A stretch of 64,000 nt of DNA from Okeanomitos corallinicola TIOX110 (GTDB lineage Bacteria; Cyanobacteriota; Cyanobacteriia; Cyanobacteriales; Nostocaceae): positions 2,769,318 to 2,833,317 of the forward strand of contig NZ_CP150886.1 in the NCBI RefSeq assembly GCF_038050375.1. Reading direction: 5' to 3'. Made by a program: the position numbers and the translations under genes. The notes under the pieces were generated by a model, which saw only the letters and a program-made list of their open reading frames with translations, ran no database searches and was not told where the DNA came from. Of the stretch, positions 54,276 to 62,014 are shown one piece after another. Numbering within the stretch: the stretch's first letter is position 1; the number at the start of each line of letters is the position of its first letter.

Positions 54276-55709
54276 ATGTCTTATGTCTCCATGCTGAAAA
54301 ATATACCAGAAGTATTAAACCAACCAACTGGAATAGCAGCTATAGCCTCTCTTGGTATCCATGGTGCTATTGCTTTAATCGTGCCATTGATGCCTGTAAA
54401 TTCTACTCAATCAACAGAAGCTAACGCTAAAAAAGCTGTTGGATTAATAGAATTAAGCCCAGCAGACCAGGCTAGGCTACCACAAACTCCAGATAATTCT
54501 CAAGTTGCTTTACAACCACTGCAATTACCGCAAAAACCGCAAATTAAACTGCCTGACTTTGATAGTGAAATAACTATTATTCCGCCTTTACAAACTCCAT
54601 TACCTAAGCAACAGGTATTACCAACTATTCCTAGATCCGCATCTAACTATAATCTTTCTTACTTGCCAAGACAGCAAGCAACACCAATGTTTACTCAGAG
54701 GGATTTTAGAACTCAAGTTTCTAATTTCCGCATTAGTAGTAATCAATCTCGTTCTGTCCCTCGCGTTGGATCTCGTTCCGTTTCTCCGTTCGTTGATGAT
54801 ATAGATACCAAAATTAGAGAAACCCAGCCTATAAATGTTAACAGGTTACCAGAAGTTCAGGTCAGTAACGGAATATCTGGAGAACCATTAGTTAACCCAT
54901 CAGCGGATGCTATTGATATTGGTTCTACGAAAAAACCTCAAGAATTTACAGAATTTAAAAATCCCCAGTTGGGAAGTGATCTCCCAGAAGTCACTGCTAG
55001 TTCCCCTGCTGGACTTCGTGTTGGTGAATCTTCAGAAGGTAAGAGTCCATTACTATCAGCTGCACCAATTGTCATCCCATCTTCAGAAAACTCAACCCAG
55101 GAACAAACTATAGTACCTACTATTAGTAAATCTGAGGCTCAGATTCAGAAAAACCAACAGTTACTGGCCAAGCTGAAATCCGATGACAATTTGAGAAAAA
55201 CTGTCCAGCAGGAATATCCTAACATTCAGAAGCAAGCTGTTATCCGTAAAACTATTCCTACCAATCATCCAGAAATAGAGGGTATTGTATCAGGTCAATT
55301 AGTTGTAGATCCTGATGGGAAGGTTTTAGATATTAAGTTTCAAGGTGGAGCAGTAACTCCTCAACTACAATCAAAAACTAGGGCTTTCTTCAGTGCAAAT
55401 GCACCTAAAGGTGAACAGCAAATTAGTTATTATCCTTTCCAACTTCAGTTTAAAAATACTAACAACGATTCGATGACAGGCAAGAATACACAGCTAAAGC
55501 CTTCACAAAATCAGAATAATCAACAAGCTGCGGATCAGCAAGATAGAAAAACCCAACCAAAAAATCAAGCTGTGATTATTCCTAACCCATCATCAACACC
55601 TGAAGTAGTTGGGGAAAAATCTAGTGGATCTGGTGAATCTACTCAAAAACTAATACAAAAGTTACGTCAAGTTCAGGAAGAAAGACAAACCTCAAACCAG
55701 GATCAATAA
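54276..55709 (+). CDS. TonB-like envelope protein
   Basis: This is a 477-residue protein with one N-terminal membrane helix (about residues 18-40) and a long proline-, glutamine- and serine-rich periplasmic linker. A C-terminal TonB-type domain follows near residues 325-400 (EGIVSGQLVVDPDGKVLDIKFQGG, SKTRAFFSANAPKG). A Gln/Asn-rich tail continues to the end, so the TonB domain is not terminal, which is unusual. TonB proteins energise outer-membrane transporters using the ExbB/ExbD proton channel, none of which is adjacent. It could also be a structural envelope protein. The linker is low complexity and probably fast evolving. Confidence 0.75.
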   Translation: MSYVSMLKNIPEVLNQPTGIAAIASLGIHGAIALIVPLMPVNSTQSTEANAKKAVGLIELSPADQARLPQTPDNSQVALQPLQLPQKPQIKLPDFDSEITIIPPLQTPLPKQQVLPTIPRSASNYNLSYLPRQQATPMFTQRDFRTQVSNFRISSNQSRSVPRVGSRSVSPFVDDIDTKIRETQPINVNRLPEVQVSNGISGEPLVNPSADAIDIGSTKKPQEFTEFKNPQLGSDLPEVTASSPAGLRVGESSEGKSPLLSAAPIVIPSSENSTQEQTIVPTISKSEAQIQKNQQLLAKLKSDDNLRKTVQQEYPNIQKQAVIRKTIPTNHPEIEGIVSGQLVVDPDGKVLDIKFQGGAVTPQLQSKTRAFFSANAPKGEQQISYYPFQLQFKNTNNDSMTGKNTQLKPSQNQNNQQAADQQDRKTQPKNQAVIIPNPSSTPEVVGEKSSGSGESTQKLIQKLRQVQEERQTSNQDQ

Positions 55710-55774
55710 GTTGATCCAAGTTTGAATTTTATATTGTGGTGAGACAGTGTGGTGTGAAGGATCATTTAATTATT

Positions 55775-56122
55775 TCACCACCCTGTTTCTGCTTTTTGGA
55801 AAACATAGGCAGCGATGTCTAAAATATCTTGATCGCTTAATTTATTTTTGAAGGCTGGCATAGCATTTTTACCATTTTGTATTTGGTTGATAATTGCTTT
55901 GATCGGATCGGTGTCATAATTTTCTAGATATTTTGACAGTGCTGGTTTTTCCAAGGTTTTCTGTTCAATGAGGATGTTAGCTCCCCCTCTATGACAAGAA
56001 GCACAGTTAGCTTGAAAAATTTCACTACCGGTAGATGTTTCATCTGCTAGAGATGGATTGATAAGTGTAATATTGAATAATATGGCGATCGCTAATAGTA
56101 AGATTGATAAATATATTTTCAT
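55775..56122 (-). CDS. petJ: Cytochrome c6 (PetJ)
   Basis: This is a 115-residue precursor: a signal peptide with cleavage after LADE-type sequence near residue 26, then a class I c-type cytochrome with heme motif CASCH and the methionine ligand in NAMPAF. It carries electrons in the thylakoid lumen from cytochrome f to photosystem I, as an alternative to plastocyanin. The start is the ATG giving MKIYLSILLLAIAI; an upstream ATG would place 19 extra residues across a terminator hairpin and is rejected. It lies downstream of petE on the same strand, and the hairpin between them keeps the transcripts separate. Confidence 0.93.
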   Translation of the reverse strand: MKIYLSILLLAIAILFNITLINPSLADETSTGSEIFQANCASCHRGGANILIEQKTLEKPALSKYLENYDTDPIKAIINQIQNGKNAMPAFKNKLSDQDILDIAAYVFQKAETGW

Positions 56123-56146
56123 ACTTTCAAGAGATTTTCCTCTGTA

Positions 56147-56214
56147 ATAAAAAACAAAAACTAGCGGCAACGAGTCCATCCTACTATTTTCAAGGATACA
56201 ACTTGTTACCGCTA
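56147..56214 (-). terminator. Strong rho-independent terminator between petE and petJ
   Basis: On the minus strand a 12-bp stem (AGCGGTAACAAG with CTCGTTGCCGCT, two G-U pairs in RNA) encloses a second stem ATCCT/AGGAT. It is followed by TAGTTTTTGTTTTTT. It ends about 25-40 nt before the petJ start codon, so it either terminates petE or attenuates petJ in its leader. Confidence 0.8.
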
Positions 56215-56286
56215 ATGCTCAGTGATTTAACAAACCTAGATTCTGAAAATGATTAACTAGGTTTTCAAACTTGTCAAAGTCTCAGC

Positions 56287-56664
56287 TTATTGAACAATTA
56301 CTTTGCCTACCATGCCAGCACCACGGTGGGGTTCGCACCAGTATGTGTAAGTACCAGGTTCTGTGAAGGTGCTTTCAATTGACGCATTAGGTGCCATTAA
56401 CAATTTTTTATGGCTCAATTCTTCATGTGCTTGAACGACAACGTTGTGGGGAGCTAATTTGTTGTTAACCCATTTAACTGTATCACCAGCAGCGATGGTC
56501 ACTTCTTTGGGTTGAAATGCTAACATTCCGTTGTCAGCACCCATTTTAATTTCTACGGTGTCAGCGGATGCTGTGGGGGTAAAGATAGCAAAAGTACCAA
56601 CAACTAAAAGCACTGTCAATACTGTTAGTGTCAAGCGTTTCAAACTCGCTGCAATTAATTTCAT
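56287..56664 (-). CDS. petE: Plastocyanin (PetE), short form
   Basis: This is a 125-residue precursor of a type 1 copper protein of the thylakoid lumen. A twin-half signal peptide ends TASA (residue 34) and the mature chain begins DTVEIKMG. Copper ligands are His73 (LAPHNVV), Cys110, His113 (YWCEPHRG) and Met118 (GAGMVG). The mature part is about 91 residues, some ten shorter than typical cyanobacterial plastocyanin. The missing part is the loop between PHNVV and LSHKKLLM. The binding residues are intact. The start has a Shine-Dalgarno (AGGAGA) and the promoter carries an inverted repeat over its -35. Confidence 0.95.
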   Translation of the reverse strand: MKLIAASLKRLTLTVLTVLLVVGTFAIFTPTASADTVEIKMGADNGMLAFQPKEVTIAAGDTVKWVNNKLAPHNVVVQAHEELSHKKLLMAPNASIESTFTEPGTYTYWCEPHRGAGMVGKVIVQ

Positions 56665-56706
56665 GGATCTCTCCTGAGATATATTTTTATTTTTCTGTTC
56701 TTATTT

Positions 56707-56742
56707 TAAATACATTTAACACTAAATATGACAATCTGTCAT
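56707..56742 (-). promoter_or_regulatory. petE promoter with inverted repeat over the -35
   Basis: On the minus strand TTGTCA (56729-56734) and TATTTA (56707-56712) are 16 bp apart. The inverted repeat ATGACA-ATC-TGTCAT (56728-56742) covers the -35 hexamer. Copper-responsive switching of petE and petJ in cyanobacteria uses a BlaI-type repressor, and BlaI-like operators are similar palindromes, so this is a candidate site. Confidence 0.45.
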
Positions 56743-56903
56743 AGATGAAAATTTTTTTTAAGAATTCTGGGAGTTCTAGAACTGGGGAGTTGCAAATAAA
56801 GTTTCTCAGTTCTTTGAAAAATTTGAAAATACAAAGCTTCAAGTCCTGCTGCCAAAGGGCAAATTGAAGCACAACTAACTTTTTCGTAACAGGTAGTGAA
56901 AAT

Positions 56904-56935
56904 TATAGCAATAGACAAGGCGGTTAGGACATTAA
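56904..56935. repeat. Dispersed 32-nt repeat, copy B
   Basis: TATAGCAATAGACAAGGCGG followed by TTAGGACATTAA is the reverse complement of 34690-34722 with about two changes. It is intergenic in both places. Confidence 0.75.
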
Positions 56936-57117
56936 GCAGAACTAAAACTTAGACACGGAAAGATTTTTAGCTCTGTCACTATGGCGTAGCACCTGTTCCC
57001 TGTCACCTGCTATCAGCTTAAATCTACCCAGGTATCAGGACTTGAAACTAAGATTTTTATGCAGTAAGGGTAAATTTGCCCCTACTTCACTGAGTAAGCA
57101 GGTTCACAAATAGATGT

Positions 57118-57609
57118 TTAGTAATGGATTTTACCACCACCCCATCTAATCCCAACAATTTTTGGCTCGATGAGTATATGAGCAGCGATCGCTTCTAAGT
57201 CGTCATCTGTGAGGTTTCTCATTTCTGTGAAGATATCCGCACTCTTGATACTGGGGTGTAGTTCAGAAATTTCTATTTCACCATCGTATGTGGTGGGATT
57301 CTTCATATAGTCTACCAAGCCTTCAATGTTGTTACGTGGTGGTGTAGCCAGTGCTAGAGCTTCTGGTTCTAAACCTACGTTTTGGTTAGTCTTAGTTACT
57401 CCCCCTGCATGACATTGAGAGCAGGTGTCGTTAAATAATTTTTTACCTTTTGCCAGTTGCGGTATGCTAATGACGACAGTATCACCACTTTCATTCAATG
57501 GTACTGTTCTAGTAGCTTCATTTAGTTCTACCGCTGTTGCATTACCAATAAATAGCTGAAATGTCAGCAAAATGGTAGCAGCAACAAAACCAATCAATCT
57601 TCTAAACAT
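57118..57609 (-). CDS. psbV: Cytochrome c550 of photosystem II (PsbV)
   Basis: This is a 163-residue precursor: a signal peptide ending ATA at residue 26, then mature VELNEATRTVPLN. The heme motif CSQCH places Cys63, Cys66 and His67; the second axial ligand is the histidine in ELHPSIKSAD. The C-terminus GGGKIHY is typical. PsbV is an extrinsic lumenal subunit that stabilises the manganese cluster and chloride in cyanobacterial photosystem II. It is transcribed in the same direction as petE but far enough away to have its own promoter, which lies within a decayed tnpB fragment region. Confidence 0.96.
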   Translation of the reverse strand: MFRRLIGFVAATILLTFQLFIGNATAVELNEATRTVPLNESGDTVVISIPQLAKGKKLFNDTCSQCHAGGVTKTNQNVGLEPEALALATPPRNNIEGLVDYMKNPTTYDGEIEISELHPSIKSADIFTEMRNLTDDDLEAIAAHILIEPKIVGIRWGGGKIHY

Positions 57610-57640
57610 ATTTCCCCTTCAAATTTGTAATGCTTAACAC

Positions 57641-57841
57641 AGCTAAGACACTAATAGTTCTAAAAAGCACAGATAAACACTGTATTTATCTAATTGCTAA
57701 AAGTTTGCCGATCATACCGACGGGGAGAACTACAACGCCTTTGATCCTGCGGCTAAAACCTATCAGGATGACTATAGGTAAAATATTCTCGCTATCATTA
57801 ACATCAGCATGAATCAGTTTACCATTAGCTGCTCTACATAG
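57641..57841 (-). mobile_element. Remnant of an IS200/IS605-type tnpB 3' end plus right end
   Basis: Minus-strand translation reads NGKLIHADVNDSENIL and IKGVVVLPVGM, matching the last about 45 residues of the TnpB encoded at 62066-63295. Similarity continues about 45 nt past the stop through TTTTT-GAACTAT. A perfect AGATAAA/TTTATCT hairpin at 57671-57691 marks the element's right end. The rest of the gene is missing, so this is a relic directly upstream of psbV. Confidence 0.78.
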
Positions 57842-58118
57842 CTGCTGACACTAAGTTTGTGAATTCCTGGTAGTTAAAATACTTGATATTTTGATACAAA
57901 TCTTTATAAAAAATGTTATGAATTTGTACCTCAACTTACAAGTAGGTGATTTGGAACTACATTTTGATTTTTTGCCAATTACCTTTTTTTGTGAAAACAG
58001 GTAGTATTTTTTCTATAAAAAAATAAGAAATATATTGTAATCGTTTGAGGATGTCTTAAAAGTCCCCCTTTTTAGGCGTATTGAGGGGATTAAAACATCC
58101 TTGCAGTTGTAAATGATT
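57842..58118. other. Rest of the psbV-accD gap, with an imperfect hairpin at its end
   Basis: No gene here. At 58049-58096 the segments GGATGTCTTAAAAGTCCCC and GGGGATTAAAACATCC form an imperfect stem just past the accD stop, a plausible terminator or a copy of a common intergenic repeat. Confidence 0.5.
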
Positions 58119-59069
58119 CTACTCTACACCTGTAGAACTTAAACTCATGGTTTCCCACATCACCATATTCGGTGTAGTTGGCATGGGCTGGTGTAAAGAA
58201 ATTAGCTGTGCTAATGTATTTTTTAACTGAGTACGGGGAATAATTTCATCTACAAAACCATGCTTGAGTAAGTCTTCAGCGGTTTGGAAATCTTCGGGTA
58301 ATTTTTCGCGTAGGGTTTGTTCAATTACGCGTCTACCGGCAAAACCGATAGTGGCTTTTGGTTCGGCAATGATGATATCACCCAACATCGCAAAACTAGC
58401 GGTAACACCTCCTGTGGTGGGATTTGTTAATACGGGAATGTACAATAAGCGGGCATCTTGATGACGTTGTAAAGCGGCGGAGATTTTTGCCATTTGCATT
58501 AAGGAAAGCATTCCTTCCTGCATTCTTGCACCACCGGAGGTACAGACAATTACCACAGGGTAACGGCGTTGTGTAGCTTGTTCAATTAAGCGGGTGAGTT
58601 TTTCCCCAACGACAGAACCCATACTACCACCCATGAAACGGAAGTCCATGACTCCCAAAGCGATGGGTAAACCATTAATTTGTCCTAAACCGGTTTTGAC
58701 GGCATCAATTAAACCAATTTTTTCCTGGGTTTCCCGCAAGCGATCGCTGTAGGCTTTGCGATCGCGGAATCCTAAAGGATCTGTAGGACGCAAATGTTCA
58801 TTTATAAGTTGCCAGGTATTGGCATCAATTAATTGTTTAATCCGTTCATCACTATCAACTCGGTTATGATGACCACATTCAGTACAAACCATTTGATTGG
58901 CTTTTAAGTCTTTGGTGTATGTTAAAACACCACATTTGGGGCATTTGTGCCATAAACCATCTGCTATTTCCCGTTCTTGCCTTTCTAAATTAGTAGATCC
59001 TGATTTACGACGATTTGCAAACCAATCAAATAGAGACTTTAAACCGCGTGATTCTTCGTTGTTTGCCAT
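58119..59069 (-). CDS. accD: Acetyl-CoA carboxylase carboxyltransferase subunit beta
   Basis: This 316-residue subunit transfers CO2 from biotin to acetyl-CoA, the first committed step of fatty-acid synthesis, together with AccA. An N-terminal zinc ribbon is visible ([20 protein letters not shown] with TECG). The crotonase-fold core has [38 protein letters not shown] and [13 protein letters not shown]. Length is normal. accA is not adjacent, as usual in cyanobacteria. Confidence 0.96.
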   Translation of the reverse strand: MANNEESRGLKSLFDWFANRRKSGSTNLERQEREIADGLWHKCPKCGVLTYTKDLKANQMVCTECGHHNRVDSDERIKQLIDANTWQLINEHLRPTDPLGFRDRKAYSDRLRETQEKIGLIDAVKTGLGQINGLPIALGVMDFRFMGGSMGSVVGEKLTRLIEQATQRRYPVVIVCTSGGARMQEGMLSLMQMAKISAALQRHQDARLLYIPVLTNPTTGGVTASFAMLGDIIIAEPKATIGFAGRRVIEQTLREKLPEDFQTAEDLLKHGFVDEIIPRTQLKNTLAQLISLHQPMPTTPNMVMWETMSLSSTGVE

Positions 59070-59602
59070 TTTTTATCTTATTTTAAGTAGGTAGGAGATT
59101 CAAAACAAGGTCTATCCGGTTTTAAAATTTGGGATTGACCTTACCCATTTTTGGAGTGGGTCATGATAGTTGGAGATAGCTTTTGTGATGATTTATTTTT
59201 ACTTGACTAAATCATCAAATTATGGTTTTTGCAATGCAGATAAAATGAAAGCATTTTTTAGTTAGTAGCTTAGTGACAATGATTTTGCCAATAAAAATCT
59301 TGTACTCTTGGTTTGTGATCATTATTGATGTCAACGTACTGGCAAAGTCTATGTCATCTGGGCTTTTAATTCACTCCCCTAAAAATGACTTTATATTTTT
59401 TGGGGGGAAAATATCAAGTCACAAGCTAATATTAGCAAAATATAAAGAATAAATGGGGTTATCAAAGTTACAGTCATGGTAGATGTCAGCTACTGATGAT
59501 GAAGTATTGGGTTAATTGTTAAAAAATTGCTAAAGAAGATTTAAAATTTGTTTCTGAATTTTCAATTGCGAATTTTGAATTGTTTAATTTGGCTCATTAA
59601 TC
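59070..59602. other. Intergenic region upstream of accD, 533 bp
   Basis: This AT-rich region must hold the accD promoter. I find no supportable gene. A stretch at about 59483-59560 reads MSATDDEVLG before a stop and has weak decayed-coding character in shifted frames, too little to call. Confidence 0.5.
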
Positions 59603-60424
59603 TCAAGATACTGGTAACATTAGCCGCAAATATGATGACAAAATTGCTTCACCAGCAAAGGCAGAAATTACTGCTCCCAAGGCGAGAAAAGGGCCAAAGG
59701 GCATTTTTTGTCCCATTTGATGACGTGAAAGTATAATAGCACCTCCACCTACCACTGCTCCCAAAAAGCAAGCCATAAATGCAGCTATGAGTAAATATTT
59801 CCAGCCTAACCAAGCTCCCATCATGGCTGCTAATTTAGCGTCACCTGCACCCATGACAGGTTTACCAAAGGCAATAGAACCTAAGACTGAAATACTATCA
59901 AATAGCCACAGACCTAAAACTGCGCCCCCAATCCCAACTATCAGATGTTTGACTACACCATTCCAACTAGCGTCTGTTAAAAAACCGATGCTCATTTGAA
60001 AGAATAAACCTAATACTAAACCAGATTTGGTCAGTGGACTAGGTAAGGTCATCGTGTCCCAGTCAATGAGAGATAGAGCCAATAACCAGCTACAAAAAGC
60101 CCAATAACCGATAGTGATAAATGAAAATTGAAATACCCAAAATACCATTAAAAATAGTATCCCTGTGACTGCTTCTACTATGGGATAACGCCGAGAAATT
60201 TTAGTGTGACAATAACGGCATTTTCCTTTTAACCACAACCAACCAAAAACCGGGACATTATCATAGGCTTTGAGTTGGTTTAAGCACTTAGGGCAACGAG
60301 AAGGTGGCCAAAGCAATGATAATCCTGCTGGTAAGCGATAAACCACAACATTGATAAAACTACCAATAGCTGCACCCAAAGCGAAGACAATGATACTAGC
60401 AGGGACAAAAATTAATGTATCCAT
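59603..60424 (-). CDS. pilD: Type IV prepilin peptidase (PilD family)
   Basis: This is an integral membrane aspartic peptidase (family A24) that cleaves and N-methylates prepilins for type IV pili and competence. It has about seven hydrophobic segments, a cytosolic zinc-binding pair of CxxC motifs (CPKCLNQL and CRYCHTK), and the catalytic aspartates in LIDWDTMTLP and GAGDAKLAAMMG. I start at the ATG giving MDTLIFVPASIIVFALG (273 residues). A further upstream ATG would add 12 residues encoded by the intergenic GGGCATT heptamer array, which is not real protein. Confidence 0.93.
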   Translation of the reverse strand: MDTLIFVPASIIVFALGAAIGSFINVVVYRLPAGLSLLWPPSRCPKCLNQLKAYDNVPVFGWLWLKGKCRYCHTKISRRYPIVEAVTGILFLMVFWVFQFSFITIGYWAFCSWLLALSLIDWDTMTLPSPLTKSGLVLGLFFQMSIGFLTDASWNGVVKHLIVGIGGAVLGLWLFDSISVLGSIAFGKPVMGAGDAKLAAMMGAWLGWKYLLIAAFMACFLGAVVGGGAIILSRHQMGQKMPFGPFLALGAVISAFAGEAILSSYLRLMLPVS

Positions 60425-60440
60425 ATTGTTATTTGTTATG

Positions 60441-60470
60441 GGGCATTGGGCATTGGGCATTGGACATTGA
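60441..60470. repeat. GGGCATT heptamer array
   Basis: Three GGGCATT units plus degenerate copies lie just upstream of the prepilin peptidase start. Translated, they give MPNAQCP, a common false N-terminus in Nostocales annotation. Confidence 0.75.
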
Positions 60471-60505
60471 GTTATTAACTTTTCCTTGCTTCCTCTGCTT
60501 CTTCC

Positions 60506-60533
60506 CTGTCACCTATCACCTGTCACCTGTCAC
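60506..60533. repeat. CTGTCAC/CTATCAC heptamer array
   Basis: Three CTGTCAC units and one CTATCAC unit lie 7 nt beyond the stop codon of the 87-aa gene on the minus strand. Confidence 0.8.
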
Positions 60534-60540
60534 CTATTCT

Positions 60541-60804
60541 TTAATACATATATGATTCTATTTGCTGTAAGGGTATAAAACATTCCTGCGGTAGTAGAAC
60601 TGGTTGCTGGGTAAAAATTACCTTACCCCGATGGGTTAAGCGACTAATTGCTACTCCTGAAGCTTGCCCCACAATTTCAGGATGTACCTCACAGTAGGTA
60701 TAGTAAATTTGCCCAGCGGCTTTGATCACCGCTGGATCTACCAAAGAGGTTTGATGTGGTGGGGCAGTATAATTCTCCTGTCCTTGTTGTAGTGAAGCGT
60801 ACAC
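60541..60804 (-). CDS. Small conserved hypothetical protein, 87 aa
   Basis: This is an 87-residue soluble protein with a GTG start and no signal peptide. Parts read as ordinary protein (DPAVIKAAGQIYYTYCEVHPEIVGQ, ISRLTHRGKVIFTQQP). I do not recognise the family. It lies between leuB and the prepilin peptidase gene on the same strand, with about 100 bp on each side, and its 3' end abuts a heptamer array. Confidence 0.6.
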   Translation of the reverse strand: MYASLQQGQENYTAPPHQTSLVDPAVIKAAGQIYYTYCEVHPEIVGQASGVAISRLTHRGKVIFTQQPVLLPQECFIPLQQIESYMY

Positions 60805-60904
60805 TATTAGTTATTTTTTATTGATAGATTTGCTTTTAGTCTATCGGAAACTTTTAGCAAAGAACGCTAAAATTTTCAAGATATTTCAAGATGGTACATT
60901 TAAA

Positions 60905-61990
60905 CTAATTTTCCAGAATCTGAATTAGAGCGTCACCCATAGCGCGACAACCTAAAAGATTCATTCCTGGGGACATAATATCTCCTGTGCGATCGCCTTG
61001 TTGTAAAACTTGTAACACTCCATTTTCAATCAGGTCTGCTGCATCTGGTTGATCTAAGCCATAGCGTAACATCATAGCTGCACTCAAAACTTGGGCTAAG
61101 GGGTTAGCTTTATCTTGGCCAGCAATATCGGGGGCTGAACCGTGAACGGGTTCATATACACCAGGCCCAGAACTTCCCAAACTAGCAGAGGGTAACATCC
61201 CAATACTACCAGTCAGCATGGCCGCAGCATCGGACAGAATATCACCAAATAAATTACCAGTAACAATAGTATCAAACTGTTTAGGAGCGCGGACTAACTG
61301 CATGGCGGCGTTATCTACATATAGATGAGATAGTTCAATTTCTGGATATTCTGAACCCAGTTTAGTCATTTTTTCTCGCCACAGTTGAGATACATCTAAT
61401 ACATTGGCTTTATCTACAGAACAGAGTTTTTTACCCCGTTTTTGGGCGGTTTCAAAGGCGACTCTGCCAATTCTATCAATTTCTGATTCATTATAAACCA
61501 TCGTGTTGACACCACGTCTTTCCCCTGTTTCAGTAGCAAAAATACCTTTTGGTTTACCGAAATAAATCCCACCTGTAAGTTCGCGCACTACCATGATATC
61601 CACACCTTCCACTACTTCCCGTTTCAAGCTGGAAGCATCTATGAGTTGGGGTATTATTTTTGCAGGACGTAAGTTAGCAAATAGTTCTAAACCTGCTCTT
61701 AGTCCTAGTAAACCCGCTTCAGGACGTTTATCAGAGGGTAGGGAATCCCATTTATAACCACCGATAGCAGCGAGTAGAACTGCATCACTGTTGCGACAAG
61801 TATCTAGAGTGGCAGCAGGTAAGGGTTCTCCTGTTTCATCAATAGCTGCACCACCAATGAGTGCGGTTTGAAAGTCAAAAGAAATATCAAAGCGTTTACC
61901 AACGACATTGAGTACGTCTACCGCTACGGCCATAATTTCAGGGCCAATGCCATCGCCAGGAAGTAGGGTAATACGGCAGTTTTTAGTCAT
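60905..61990 (-). CDS. leuB: 3-isopropylmalate dehydrogenase
   Basis: This 361-residue NAD-dependent decarboxylating dehydrogenase is part of leucine synthesis. Family blocks: [65 protein letters not shown] and [28 protein letters not shown]. The metal-binding aspartates and substrate arginines are in the expected places. It is full length. A solo tnpB gene lies 75 bp upstream in the same direction, so the leuB promoter may overlap the mobile element's right end. Confidence 0.97.
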   Translation of the reverse strand: MTKNCRITLLPGDGIGPEIMAVAVDVLNVVGKRFDISFDFQTALIGGAAIDETGEPLPAATLDTCRNSDAVLLAAIGGYKWDSLPSDKRPEAGLLGLRAGLELFANLRPAKIIPQLIDASSLKREVVEGVDIMVVRELTGGIYFGKPKGIFATETGERRGVNTMVYNESEIDRIGRVAFETAQKRGKKLCSVDKANVLDVSQLWREKMTKLGSEYPEIELSHLYVDNAAMQLVRAPKQFDTIVTGNLFGDILSDAAAMLTGSIGMLPSASLGSSGPGVYEPVHGSAPDIAGQDKANPLAQVLSAAMMLRYGLDQPDAADLIENGVLQVLQQGDRTGDIMSPGMNLLGCRAMGDALIQILEN

Positions 61991-62014
61991 AGTTGAGTTA
62001 ATGGGTGATTGTTT

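Larger units (their letters stand above)
56665..57117. other. Intergenic region between petE and psbV, 453 bp
   Basis: This region contains the petE promoter at its left end, a dispersed 32-nt repeat (56904-56935) and a broken CTGTCAC heptamer array with GTGGCGTAGCAC-type spacer (56973-57010). A 61-codon minus-strand frame over the promoter region is not protein-like. No RNA gene is seen. Confidence 0.6.

Noticed and set aside
56687-56872. Minus-strand 61-codon frame upstream of petE
   Set aside because: It overlaps the petE promoter and has no protein-like features.
57630-57812. Plus-strand frame over the tnpB relic
   Set aside because: The opposite strand matches the C-terminus of TnpB; the plus frame is its shadow, as is the similar frame at 61908-62180.
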